From assembly GCA_039602395.1 (NCBI GenBank), contig JBCNJP010000027.1:32036551-32100550 (forward strand): a DNA stretch of 64,000 nt. Reading direction: 5' to 3'. The translations under genes and the position numbers were made by a program. Of this stretch, positions 1-12,466 are shown in pieces (position 1 is the stretch's first letter; the number at the start of each line of letters is the position of its first letter). The DNA comes from Deinandra increscens subsp. villosa. Taxonomy: Eukaryota; Streptophyta; Magnoliopsida; Asterales; Asteraceae. Below the pieces are notes generated by a model. It searched no databases, was not told the DNA's origin, and saw only the letters and a list, made by a program, of their open reading frames with translations.

Positions 1-2125
1 AATTTCATGAACAATAATCATCATACAAGTATACAACACTTAATTTTATCAAAAAATTTATTCATTTCAAAACCCTAGTTTGCAACTCTTAACAAATAAG
101 TGAATAAATGGTGGAATTGGAAAGCTTAAAGGAGATTGAAGAGACAATTACTTACCCATGGTTCAATTTATTTTTGTTGCTCTACCTCAATTTCAACTCT
201 CCTGCTTTGCTTATCCGTTCGTCGAACATCACTGAAGAAGAAGAGGGCATCACTTCTAATTTTTCTTTTTACCCACTTGCTGCTGCTGCTATTTGTTTGA
301 GTAAACAAAATTTAAAACATTTACTTGGCCCCTTTTACTTTAGTACAATTTAAAAATAGGACCCTCAACTTGATAATGTAAGGCCCTCGTCTTAAAATTC
401 TTTTTTATAAATTACACAATCTTTCTATATAACTTTTCGAATGGGGCCGACTAAATACATAAAAAAAAATGAGTGAGGACTGACTCAATATAAAATTTCT
501 GAGTGGGGACCGACTCAATACATATAATTTTTTCGACGAATTACACGTATACTCCTTTTGAGCGAAAAACGGCAGGACCAGATTGGGGTCCCCTCTGGCC
601 CCAAGTAACCTTCGCCCGTGTTTGCTCCCGATGGTGGAGTTCGAGTCCTGTACTCGATGAATGAAGAATAATGGGTGGTGTCAGTGATTTAAATTTACCG
701 TTAAAAGAAAAGGTAGCAGATTAGAATGTTGATTACATGTAATTAAGCTCAAACATAGCTAATGATATCTTTATAGATTGTTTTGACAGTGGAGAACAAT
801 CCAACATATTATTTCTCTAGCATATTGAGTAACGTGTGTTTTTGAAAAAGTGTGTATCATGTAACCACCAAGGAGCAAATTGAGATGATTGATAAGTGCT
901 TGAATACAAAAGGGCTTTGGCCTAGTTGTATAATGATACTGGTTTTCTATTTTTTATATAGTGATGGTTTAAATCTCGTTGATGATAAAAGGAATATTCA
1001 TAAATAGCCATAAAACCAACGGATACATCATCCGCCAAGGGCAAGAACCGCAATTAACGGAGACATAGATGGAAGGCCTAACTATAGCACCGATGGAAGT
1101 TGTAGGCTTGTAGCAATGGAGAAAGAACCACAAGTTTTGTTCCTTTGATCACCACAAGTCCATATCATAAGCCCAATCCAAAATCAAAAGCAAAGCCCAC
1201 ATAAATAAAAGATTAAGTTAGGTAACAACTAATAAACGTTGGATATAAAATTGGCCTATTTGAACATTATGTATAATCATCAATTTATCGCCCAAGGGAA
1301 AGGGTCTAGTGAAAATTTACTTTTGCTATAAAAATCCTGAAAACCCTTGTTTCTACATATATAAAAAATAAAAAAGTAAAAAAAGTTTGTTTTTATTTTT
1401 GAGATGGATTCTACATACATTTTTATTAGCTTTGGTGGAAAAAAAAAACCATCTAACGGATTTTTTTATAATTTTTTATTTTAAACTTTTTTCCTTTTTT
1501 ACATATGTAAATCACCCAGTTTTTTTCTTATACATATGTAAATTCACCAGGTTTTTTTTACATATGTAAATTTCCGAGAACGGGAAATAAGTATTTTTTA
1601 GCGAATTTTTTTTTAACAAAAACTATCCATGATTTCTTAACATTTTTTACCCCTGAACTAAAAAAATCGATGTTATACAATCTAGTATTTTTTTTTTTAT
1701 ATTTTTTTTCAACGGAACATTAGGGTTTTCAGGGTTTTCACATCTAAAATGAGTTTTCAAAGGATCTCTCCTCTATCGCCCAAACCTTATGTTTATGTCA
1801 TGCTTAACAAGTTTATCGTGTTTAATCATCATTTTAGCATTTCACAGTTACGTGCACGCTTACTCTTTTTTTAATTGTTACCTAAAAACTTTTATAAGTA
1901 ACATAAAATGAATCTTGATTTTATTTTATTATGTATATAAAGAATAAAGAATTTAAGACATGAATGGGAATCTCTTAGAAGAACGAACATAATTGATTTA
2001 TATTGATAATCGTATCATTTATTTTGTCGCGTATAATGATTCTGGTTATTTTCCGATAAAAACAAAGTCTACTTGTGATATTTGTTATATGACTAATGAC
2101 TAGATTTTAATTAGTTGCGTACTAC
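1..2125. other. AT-rich intergenic DNA, no supported gene
   Basis: No reading frame here resembles a known protein. One weak candidate is a minus-strand first exon at about 160-290: on that strand a possible ATG is followed at once by a consensus-like splice donor (ATGG then GTAAGT), so a gene could continue leftward out of the window. This is only a possibility. T- and A-rich runs fill 1320-1720. The stretch 440-620 is a diverged dispersed repeat that recurs near 14340-14500. Confidence 0.5.
440..620. repeat. diverged dispersed repeat, first copy
   Basis: The order of words here (a gggg.ccgac block, caatacatat, an ACACGTATACTC block, a run of gggtccc and the end ttcgcccgtg) is matched at 14340-14500 by gtgaccgacacaatatat, ACACGTATACTC, ggggtcac and ttcgcccctgtg. 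The shared order shows two old copies of one repeat family. No terminal repeats or coding sequence were found, so the class is unknown. Confidence 0.45.
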
Positions 2126-2450
2126 AACTTCTATTATGGTGTAGTGGTAGGAGGCTTGAGTTCTCTACTTAAGACTCAAGTTCGAATCCCACTATTATCA
2201 CTTTGGGCATGGTGGCTCAATGAAGGAAGACTGGGATCTTTGTGATCTCCAGTTTGATCATGAGGGCGTCCGGGTTTTACCACCAGTGGGCCTTCAGGTG
2301 GGTGAGTTTTCCCCGGAATTGGAGATAACTTGGTACGCTTAAGGGCTCCGTGCGGCTGGGTTAGGCCAGCTGGCGGTGGCCTTTTGCCATTGGGTCACCC
2401 CGTACGGAGTACCTAGGCAATTCACTGTTTGTTAGCCGTTAAAAAAAAAA
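2126..2450 (+). mobile_element. tRNA-derived SINE, copy 1
   Basis: An RNA polymerase III promoter is visible: box A (TGGTGTAGTGG) at 2137-2147 and box B (AGTTCGAATCC) at 2179-2189, about 31 bp apart as in tRNA genes. The body ends in a run of ten A. It is flanked by imperfect 16-bp direct repeats, 2110-2125 and 2451-2466, that agree at 13 positions, as expected for a LINE-driven insertion. A related copy lies at 13719-13973. It is not a tRNA gene: the cloverleaf arms do not pair and the unit runs well past tRNA length. Confidence 0.8.
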
Positions 2451-2466
2451 ATTATTTGCGTATTAC

Positions 2467-5139
2467 CACGAAGCTAATGCATGTACACAATTAAGTTGAA
2501 TTACTACAACGTAACCTAAAAAACAAAAAAAAAAATTACACGCCTAAAAATAATAAAAACATATATGCGGACCACAGAAAACTAGAAAAATAAAATAAAT
2601 AACGGTATAAAACTAAACTAAAATTATGGAAAACACTTTATGCGTAATACAAAATTATAGACCGAAAAGCAAAAAGGTAAAATAAATAAATAAATATTTT
2701 TAATGCCATATGACAGTGTCACGTGGACCATCTAAGAGTGTGACATGTGACAACGTGGTTAGTCTAGTAAACAAGTTGAACTCTGTATAGCTAGTAATTT
2801 TATGACAACTAATTTTAATTATAATTATAATAAAATGATTTGTATTTTACAGAAATAAGTTTTTTTTAGGCATTCTTATTGAAATGCCAAAACCTTTCAA
2901 GAAATTTCTGTATTTGCTACCCTGCAAGCTCTTGTTTTAGACTAGTTCTAGGTGGCTGGTAACTCTCGACAGTATAATCTGTTTGGGATGTTATACTCTC
3001 GAGGAGTGAGGAAGACAAACAAGTTCATCTGGAAATCCATGTGGAACAGAAAGCATCAGCCAACCAACCTTGTTTCGTTTTTTGTTCTTATAAACTTTTT
3101 TCGTTATGTAACTTGTCTTCAGTTTTTTATACGTTAAAAAGATTTTTTGTTTCTTTGTGAATGGTGTTTTTACACGTGTCAATGTATAATACAAGGAATC
3201 AAATGTTGTAAAGGAAATATGTATTTAATTGTGATTGACAATTGACAATGTGCATATACTCACATCACATAAGTACTTGCACTTTTTTGTGTCCAAGGGA
3301 GAGTTGGGTCACTTTCCTAGTGAGTCTACGGCAGGACAAATTACTACCCATGTTAATTAATTGAATGAAATGGTTGGTCCCCAGACAATCGGATGTGTCG
3401 ACTTGAGCCTTGAAAGACAACCTAATAAAAAATGGCATCAGAGTGGTTTGAGCCTTGAGAAAATTATTGGCAAGTCATATTCACTATTTGAAAAAATCTT
3501 AAATGATGCGTAACCAATGATGGTGGTGAGCAAAAAATTAAAAAAAAACCAAACGGGAACCGAAAAAACCATAAAAACCGAACCGAAAAAAATTGAACCG
3601 AAGTAAAAACTGGAAAAACCCGAACCGAAACTTATGGTTCGGTTTCGGTTCTGGATAAAGAAAAAACCGAACGAACCGAACCGAATTAAAATTCTATATA
3701 AGTTTTTAGGTTTGTATAGATATGTAAGTGTACTTTAATGAACTTAATTGTATTTATTTACAATTCTTGTATAACTCGGTTGATACTTACTTTTGCAAAC
3801 CACTAAGATGCCTCAAGTTTGAGTGCCCTCTCAATCTGTTATTATGGAATCGCTAAAATGAAGCTCGAGATAATGCAATGGATGCTAAGGACGTCGATAT
3901 TATGGATACCGATGCTCCGACGACGTCTTCTTCTTCTGAAGCTCTTCAAGTGGTAATCCTTGTTATAAATGCTATCACAAAGAAATTCATTTCGTATCTG
4001 TTATTAAAAGATCAAAGGAAATTTGGTATTGATTTTGTTGCGAATTCACGAGCAACGTGATCGAATCTGCAGTACTTGTTTCAAAGTTTAATATCACTGC
4101 GTTTGTTTTTTTAGTTGCAGAAATTGAAGTTCAAAATTTTTTAAATTTGGTTTTTCAGGTCCAAATATAGCCTTTTTAAAAAAAATTTTTTAAATTTGGT
4201 TCTCTTTATTGATACTAGATCCATTTGATGCTATTGGTTCAAAATGCTTGGAGTTTTTGTGTTGATTTAAACTTGTTTCACTGTTTGCTTTTAGAATTGT
4301 TGCCGACCCGACTTGCCAGTCCGGGCTTTTCATTCGGATCGGCGCCGGAATTCTCATCCATCTTGTAACAATTTCTCCGATTGGAGTTTATCGATTATTC
4401 GATGGATTCGATTTGGGTTCCAATTTCTCAAAAGAAATTGATGATGATTTGGGGGGAATTAACAAGCTCTGGTGGCTTATTCGATTTTGAAGAAACACGG
4501 TAATACATCATTTTTGAAGAAACATGGTAATACAGTAAAATAAAGGGTTGTTGGTGGTGGTGGAATTCGTCGGAGTGCTTGCCGAATGACGAGGCTCGTT
4601 GGCCCTCTTTGCTCAACCGGTGGCGGAGGGTTGAAGTTGGTGGTGGTGGGATGGAATATGATGTGAGGAAGAAGATGGTGATGTGGCGGGAATTAAAAAA
4701 CACAAAAAAAATATCCAATTCAGGTGTCACATGAGCAATAAACTTAACGGTGTTAAGTTTTTTAACGACGGGACCATTAGAAATAAACATGTGGAAAGTT
4801 ATTTAAAAGTGAGATTATTCCCGGCCAACCCTCAAAACTTGGGATTATTTAAATCCAATTTTTCTTAAAAAAAATGAGAAAAACTCAATTAAAAGTTAAC
4901 AAAGATGGTAAGACCAAATTGCACATCTTCCTTTTTTATTAGATAAAGATCTAATGACTGAGATTCTTTCTTATCATTTTTACCCAAACCAAACTTCTCA
5001 TTGGAATATCTCTCCCCAATTATATTATATTATTTAAAAAAAATCCATTTATATAAGTCTATTCAATCAAAAAAAGAAGAAACAAAACCGACCAGTAGAA
5101 GAAGAGAGGGGGAGGCGCCATGAGAGTAATGCCTAAGAG
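2467..5139. other. intergenic DNA with possible gene debris
   Basis: No intact gene. Positions 3878-3952 could be a detached first exon: an acidic, serine-rich frame starting MDAKDVDIMDTDAP and running to a possible donor (GTG then GTAATC). No following exon was found, so this is speculation. Positions 4290-4480 look like exon-like mixed sequence without an identifiable product. The rest is AT-rich. Confidence 0.4.
3540..3690. repeat. AACCGAA-rich block
   Basis: The words AACCGAA and AAACCG and their complement TTCGGTT recur in both orientations over about 150 bp. Similar blocks at 15.6-16.2 kb sit inside an identifiable hAT element, so this is probably the subterminal region of a decayed element. 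No terminal repeats or target duplication could be fixed here. Confidence 0.5.
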
Positions 5140-5147
5140 GAGTTTTC

Positions 5148-5516
5148 TAGGGCTGGAAAATCATGTCAGACACGACCTGTTAAGACACAACACGATAAGA
5201 CATGACACGATTGGTCTTAAACATGGACACAACACGAAAAATTTTCGTGTCTAGTTTTCAAAACACGAACACGACGTGTGTTTTAACGTAACGGGTCGAC
5301 ACGATAAAACCTGTGTAGACACGAAATTTTAACTAATCGATGGTCGACACGATAAAACATGTTTCACTCAACCTGTTTAGGCACGAACACGACCTATATT
5401 TTAACGGGTTTAAGAATTAAGAGATGTATGAGTGTATGTTACGACAGTAATGGAATGAAATTTTGAGCGACGTCACATAATAATCTAATTCTAATATATC
5501 TTTAATATATTATTTT

Positions 5517-5568
<52 letters not shown>

Positions 5569-5695
5569 AAAATTAACATGTCTTAACAAGTCGACATATT
5601 AATGACACGAAACATGTTAAGCCCAAACACGAAACCTGTTAACATTTCGTATTTTGTATCGTGTTTTTGTGTCTGTGTCAAAATTGTCAGCCGTA
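5148..5695. mobile_element. non-autonomous hAT element with (TA)n core
   Basis: The ends are TAGGGCTG on the left and CAGCCGTA on the right, so the inverted terminal repeats agree at 7 of 8 positions. A perfect 8-bp target duplication, GAGTTTTC, lies at 5140-5147 and 5696-5703, which is the hAT signature. The interior is rich in ACACGA and AACACG words in both orientations (subterminal repeats) and carries an uninterrupted (TA)n run at about 5519-5564. No transposase is encoded. Confidence 0.85.
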
Positions 5696-5703
5696 GAGTT
5701 TTC

Positions 5704-8103
5704 TACTCATAGTACCCCTGAGAACGATGTTGAGGACGTTATGAGACACTACGAGGTATGATTTTCAAGGGTTAACGTCCATTAAAATAGCTTAAAGATT
5801 TACATAGGAGCAACCTTCAACATCATTTTCAAATTATCCAATCATATACAAACAAATAGAACAGTTGTCAACCGTAAGTTTATTTATAACAATAGACATA
5901 TGTCATTTCTTTCTTTTCAAGTTGAAGCGCCTCCATTCCCATTTCCCAACCATTTATGACTATCTTCCAACTACCACCGAATTTTATCAATCCAATTAAA
6001 TTCATTGGGTGCATTCCATGTAATAAGAAGATATAATAGATAAGGATTTTTAGTGTAAAAATGATTGATATACACAATTGATCAAAATTAAACATATAGT
6101 AAAAGAGTATCACATTACAAAATTTTTTAGGATTGTCAATTGACATCACTTGTTGGTAATTACCGACTGATCATCGAGGAAACCATCGAGTTCAAGTTTT
6201 TAATTACTTTTTAAAATTTTAGTGGATATCATTGTGATCTGTTGATAATTAACGATATATTTAAACGGTGTCGCCTGTCGGTAAATTGTTAGTACATCAA
6301 AGTTAGTTATCTTACGTTTAGTCTTTTTCAGAAAGGATTTCCGTTAAACAATTTTTTAACATAATTTTCGAGAGACCTTACATCAACAATCCTACAAAAC
6401 CCCAAAGTTAATATTCCTATCAAGGGGTTTCTCAAAAAGATTCCCACACAAGAAAAATGGTTTATCAAGCCCCACCATCGGGTATTGGCGATGACATGGC
6501 AAAGAAAGGTTATAGCAATTCAAGTGTGTAACCATAAAGCCCCACTAATGATTACTTCATTTATTTTTATTTTTATTTTTTTAATAAACTAATAATAAAA
6601 TAAATTATAAAATCATAAAACTTCAATTAAAATAAAAAACATAGTAGTGAAACAAATAACATGACATAAAAAAAGTTATGGAGGCGTTATAGTGAGGGGA
6701 TTTTTGACCATCACGCTCGATTACACTTGGTGTAAGTATTATGAGATAAATGATATAAATGCTTATTTGAATATAAATATTTCCCGTAACATACTTCTAG
6801 TTGGAATTGATGGTCACAAAAGTTATATGAAGAAAACTAAAGAATAAAATTATAAACAAACAAAACTGGTAAACTTAGGGAACTCATATGAAGAAAACCT
6901 ATCATCTAGGTTTTCGATCATTTTGACTGACTTTGACTTTAACCCTTTCAATGACCTTGATCATGTTAGTTGTTCTTAATAGACTTATCCTCCCTTAAGG
7001 ATGCAACTTGGTCAAGAAAATACTAAATCCCTTGAACGGTGATAATGGGTGTCGTGACCGCTATACAAATACCTAACTTAAACTTTAGTAGGGCAAGCTA
7101 GGGTATCGAACTAAGGGAGTTGGTGGTTATTAGCGATCCTAATTACCCAATCTAAATTACTGTCACTAACTTAGATTAACTAAACTAACCTACTGAAAAT
7201 ATAAAAAGTTGCATCTTGGCTGTTTAATTTGAATGAATTAAAAACTAAAGAAAAATAGTGCTGATTTGAACTAGAAAACAGAAAACTAAAACATGACAAC
7301 CTCAGGATCCCGGTTAGCTAATCTCTAATCCAATTCAATCATTCAGTTCAATTCAATTCAACCAAACATTCAGATTACGTATGAGCTAAGTATAGTCCTA
7401 GATCTATGCTATTAAAGGTAGTCCGGGAGCGGGGGGCACATATGCAATCAAAACGCAAGATATATAGAATTAAATTGAACATCCATATGAATCAAACATT
7501 GTCACTATGTTTATAGAATCAGAAAATAGACAAAGAATAACTGAAATAGAATAGCAACACGCTAACCGTTCACCGTCGGTAATCACTCGGACTTAGCCGG
7601 ACATCACAAACATCGTTGAATGATTAAAAACTAAGGAAACTATCAAAAACTATGAAAAATTCGTTCTCGGAGTGTTCTGGTCGGCCACAGCCGAAGTTCC
7701 CCTCGAAAAAAATCCTAAAAACTGCTTAAATACGTCAAATACCAAAAATCTCGAAAATCTGCCGATATCGACCCGAATCGTGTCGCGAGGGATTTGGAAG
7801 TTTTCCTCGCGACACTCTGGGGGTCCTGGGCTTCACTGTTTTAGCCCAAAATCTTATCAGACGCGGCCCAATGCTCCAAATTCAGCCCAATCTCCTTTCT
7901 AAACCCAATTTGATATATTTAAAGCCCATTCATTCAATCCTTGACCCATGTGAATTATTTCAAATCCCAACAACTCTATTCCGCACTCCCGAACATTCAC
8001 GACTTTGTCTTTATTTTGCTTGATTAATTCCTTCAAAGCTCACGTCTTTTCACCTTTAGTCACCAATGCTTCTAAAACACCTCGAAATGCATAACCTATG
8101 ACA
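5704..8103. other. intergenic DNA interrupted by the solo LTR
   Basis: No supported gene. The stretch 7040-8103 has the look of old retroelement noncoding sequence: GC-richer text with repeated GCCCAA words, and a stem-loop at 7780-7815 with two perfect 11-nt arms (GTGTCGCGAGG and CCTCGCGACAC) around a 14-nt loop. The large solo LTR is inserted at its right edge and the same background resumes at 11840. Confidence 0.5.
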
Positions 8104-8585
8104 ATTAATGTGACAACCCGTCCGAATCAGGTCAAACCTCTCTCCGTTGACTTCCGTTGACTTTTAAATTACGTAATAGTTATGTGATTTACTGCTTTAA
8201 TACATGATTAACCGTGATAGTTAAATGATTAATCGACTTCGATTCCACATTAAACCAAATATATACGTACGTAAAATAATGCGTCTTTCGTATATTAACG
8301 GTGGAATTTCAACAATGAGAAAATAAATATAAAATTTGACATTTTATATTTTATCAAAACGATCCGAAACTGTTAAGTCATTTCATGAACTTAAAACGTT
8401 TTACGAACTCAAAACAAGTGTTACGTTGTCAAGACTTAGCCGATATCCAAACCATTTAGCCTATTGGGCCTGGTAAGCCCATTAAGCCCAAAATAACTCC
8501 GATCGACCCGAAAATTTAACCGAACACTCGTGACAACTAGTCGAGTAAAACCTCAAACTCAGAAACCCGACCCGAGGCCCGAAAC

Positions 8586-8806
8586 CCATTGGGCCGAACC
8601 GGCCCAATTCTCCTTTTCTTTTCTTCGCGGCCCGCAAACCAAACCCGATTGGGCTTCGGCCCAATCCGCCTTTACAACCCGATTGGGCTTCGGCCCAACC
8701 TATCTCGAGAACACCCACTGGGCCTCGGCCCAGTCCCCATCGCAAGCCAACATGGGCATCGGCCCATCCTTCTAAATAAAATTAAATGGGCTTTGGCCCA
8801 ATTCTT
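8586..8806. promoter_or_regulatory. six TGGGC...GGCCCA palindromes in the LTR
   Basis: Within 220 bp upstream of the LTR's putative TATA box there are six short inverted repeats with arms TGGGC and GGCCCA (for example ATTGGGCTTCGGCCCAA at 8648-8664, repeated near 8682, 8716, 8751 and 8785, with a related one at 8587). TGGGCY is the plant site II core bound by TCP factors, so a promoter role is reasonable. Their hairpin form could instead matter at the RNA level. Function is inferred. Confidence 0.55.
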
Positions 8807-9717
8807 AACAAATTCAATTATTTGTTAAAGCCCACAATATTTATAAGTTTTTCTTTATAAAACTTAACCAATCTTTAACCACTTATATTTTTAAAAAAAA
8901 CTTGGACCATCAACGTTTATAAAAATAAAAATCATTACTCAATTGGATTAAATGTAATTGGATTATATTTTAAAAAGTTGAGATTTTTATAAACTCCTAA
9001 CACCTCTTTATTTTATAAAAGCTCCTAGAATTTTTATAAAACTTATAAAATTAGTAGCCTACTCAAGAGAATTAGTTGGTTAATTGTGGTGTTGACAACA
9101 CACAATTAACCAAAGGTTAATAAATCCACTTTTAAGTATAAAAAGGAGGTTAAGGGAGCTTGGTCTCCTTGCACCCAACCAAGCAACACAACACTCTCCC
9201 TCTCTTTCTCCCTAGCCGGCCCACACTCCACCGCCAACCACCGTCCGCCGCCGGCCAACCACCGCCGGACCACCGTTGCTCCGCCACTCCGCCGCCGGAA
9301 ACCGCCACCACCACCCATTTTTCTCTCCATCTTTTCTTGTGAGTTTTCTAAACTCATTTCACCTATGTTTCTCACATGCTTAACCACCCAAGAAACCTTC
9401 AAGTCTTGACAACTAAAACCTAAAAATCTATGAACAAAGAATGCTTGCATTTTGTTATGATCAACTAACAAAACTCTCTCTTTAACCTCCTTTCTTTCAA
9501 GATCTAGCACCCTTTACTTGGTGTCTTGGAGACTTAAAATAGCCAAGGGGTGTGGTGAAACACACTTGTGAAATCAAAAGAAAGTAATGAGTGTGCACCA
9601 AGAATCTTGTATATATGAAATCTTGATTTCATATGTTAGTTGATTTTAACAAAACCTCAAGCCTCTTCATATAAAAAAAAAATGTTAAATAACTAATCTT
9701 TACATGTTTATATTTCT

Positions 9718-9880
9718 TTGTCCTAACACAAATGTGTTAGTGATTGTTATTTACATTTCCTTGTCCTAACACAAACGTGTTAGTGATCGTATTTATTTTC
9801 TTGTCCTAACACAAATGTGTTAGTGATTGCATTTAAATATATAATTGGTCCCAACATAAATATGTTGGTTGATTTTATTA
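9718..9880. repeat. tandem repeat of about 40 bp with internal palindrome
   Basis: Four successive units begin TTGTCCTAACACAAATGTGTTAG or a variant (the last reads TTGGTCCCAACATAAATATGTTGG). Each unit contains the palindrome CTAACAC...GTGTTAG. It lies inside the solo LTR downstream of the putative transcription start. Confidence 0.7.
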
Positions 9881-11839
9881 ATTCATGTTATTTATTGAAA
9901 ATGTTAACTAACAATATAAACCATGTTATATTATGTTAACTTGTCACATGAAATTTTAATGGACAAATACATGGACGAAAACTTGGAAATAAAAGTAACT
10001 AATGATTTATAAAAATAAATCAAAGAATATGGCCATGTAACATATTTATTATGTTCCAAATGATTAAATGATTGGACAAAAAGAATAAAAATAAATGATA
10101 GATTTGGTAAGAATAATATTTATGTCAAATGATTAATTTGACATAAATACTTGGATTTATTACAAGTTTTAACCTTTCTTGAAACTTGCTAAGAATGGAC
10201 ATTTTTATAAAAAGTCACACTTGAAAATAAATGTTTTCATAAAAGATTTTTATAAAAATAAACCAAGACAAACCATTTGTTTAAATATCTTCAAAGGCTT
10301 TTAATATTTCTTTGGTAAAAACAAAGTATCCAAAAACGAACCGACTTTCGTTGGAGATTTTAAATAAAAGACAAGTTTTATAAACCAAACGTTATAAATC
10401 CAAGCGTCGTCGTAAATATTCTTATCAACGTTTTCTATTAAAATATTTCATGAAACTTGGAATATTAATTTACCTTTGAAAATGATTAAACGTTTAAAAC
10501 CTTAAATGATATTTCTTAAAGATGTATGTTTTATAAAATAAAACAAACGTTAATAATTATTTTGACAAATAATTATTTGCAAAGACTTAAACCTTGTTTT
10601 ATTCACCAAATAATTGTTAATCGTAATTATTTAAAATAATTGTAACTTGCAAGATTAACAAATCGAATAAGTAAATATTTAATTAAAATAATTATTCGAA
10701 CTCATGAAAATAATAATAAACATTATTATATCTTTTTACTCAATATTCAAGACTTGGTTGAATTATTGAAGATGACTAATTGTTTATATTTATGGGACAT
10801 AAATATAAATAACCATAAATGTATTTAATAAATAAATACAAGATAACGAGTTTTCAATAATACAAACGGACTTAAATCGTCAAGACTTGACCGGTATCAC
10901 TTGGGTGACGTATGTTACTCAAATGATCATAGACCTTATGCATATGTTATTTAATTATTTAGGACGTTACGTGCTACCGTCCTTTGCCGCTTAAATACCG
11001 CTTATCTGCTAAAACTGTGAGTTTCACGGCCCCTTTTCCTTTTAACTGTTTTATACTTGGGGGAGAAATCATGAAAACTGATTAAATGCTTTTTACTTAA
11101 TATTATGGTTTACTTGTTAGCCGTATGACTACTTGTTCTCTTACTGATTGCCCAACTTGGTACATTATCGTTATAAACGTTTGTACAACCGAAAATCCCA
11201 TCATTAATTGATTTCAATTAGTTCTGTACGAAACGATAGCTAGTGAGTAGATCTATTTGGGTTGACAACCCTACCCTAACTGGTAGCTCCAGTTCTGACT
11301 CCGGATTGTCTGGGGGTACACGTCAGTTATTCTGCACTGTTTAACATCTCTGGGCAAGAGATGCCGGGTGGGTAAACTGTTAGTATTTGAAATCAAGGTT
11401 CAGGTGAGATCATACAACAACAACAATAAACCCTGATAATATTTAAGTATACCGAAACTGTTTTACAACTGTTTAACTATCGAGTCCTAAACCTGTGAAC
11501 CTCACCAACTTTACGTTGACCCGTTTTACATTCATGATTTCTTAGGTAATTGACGAGACTTCCTTGAAGACATGCAAATGGAGCTCACAAATGCTAACGG
11601 ACCTGTCCCTGGAGTCATAGTCCTGACTGTCCAACTTAACTGCTTTAAGCTTTTAATAATCGTTTAAGACTTATGTTTTTAAATTGTAAAACATTGATGT
11701 TTCCACTACTCTTTCCGCTGCAATGAAACGAATTAATGTTTTATGAAGTTTTTAAATTATTAGAAGTGTTCTATGTATCCTCGACTATGATTCCATTCTC
11801 GCTCACACCCGAAACCGTTGACCGGGGTGTGACAATTAA

Positions 11840-12466
11840 ACTCAAAACACATCAAGTACGAAATGTAGGATATATCATGTGAATTAATATATTGTAACCA
11901 TTAAAATTATATAATTAATTATGAGAAACCGTTACAAAATATACTCACATCAGACGGTTGCTCGATTATTTTAGTACCCATTCTTATGAAGCATCAAAAA
12001 CCATATTGAAGTGCTATGAAAGACCAACTCTCCCCTAGAGGCTAATAATATGAGGTATAATATGCTATAGACACACAATATATAATCCCCATAAGACAAA
12101 AGAAAACGATGATCTTATCAACTTTATAACTTAGGATAGTCTGAAACTTATTCGAGATGTTGTACCTCGTTAGACCGGAAAGAATACTCATAACTTGGCA
12201 TGAAAACAAAACCATGAGTTCCTGTTAGGTCAGCTTATCAGTGGCAAATTAAACAATATACTATTACGGTTTGCGTGAGTTGTCACAAACGATAAATAGC
12301 CAGGGGCCAAACCGGTGTACAAGTGAGGATGATGGGCTCCCTAAGGAGGGTGGATATGCAGTGGCGGAGCTTGACTTTTCTTTCTTGAGTGACCGAGGTT
12401 ACGTGACCAATTTTTTTTATTTTTTTTTATTTTATGTTTTAAAGTCTATGTTTAGATCGGCGGTTT
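11840..12466. other. intergenic DNA, nothing identified
   Basis: AT-rich sequence continuing the background interrupted by the solo LTR. At 12361-12420 a phrase starting GTGGCGGAGCTTG resembles ends of common plant non-autonomous elements, but no partner end or target duplication was found. Confidence 0.4.

Larger units (their letters stand above)
8109..11834 (+). mobile_element. large solo LTR, probably Ty3/gypsy
   Basis: It starts TGTGACAACCCG and ends GGGGTGTGACA, so it has TG...CA ends with extended matching termini. A perfect 5-bp target duplication ATTAA lies at 8104-8108 and 11835-11839. No PBS, PPT, coding region or second LTR adjoins it, so it is a solo LTR left by LTR-LTR recombination. 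The 3.7-kb length suits LTRs of large gypsy elements, an inference from size and termini only. A TATA-like box (TATAAAAAGG) at 9137-9146 is followed by a pyrimidine- and CCG-rich stretch that could be the transcribed leader. Reading frames inside are composition artefacts. Confidence 0.85.

Noticed and set aside
2137..2190. A possible tRNA gene (boxes A and B with tRNA spacing)
   Set aside because: The acceptor and anticodon arms do not pair, the unit continues for over 300 bp to a poly(A) tail, and target duplications flank it. It is a SINE.
9106..9510. 134-codon minus-strand frame in the solo LTR
   Set aside because: It runs across the CCG-rich, CT-rich leader of the LTR; composition alone keeps it open and no domain is seen.
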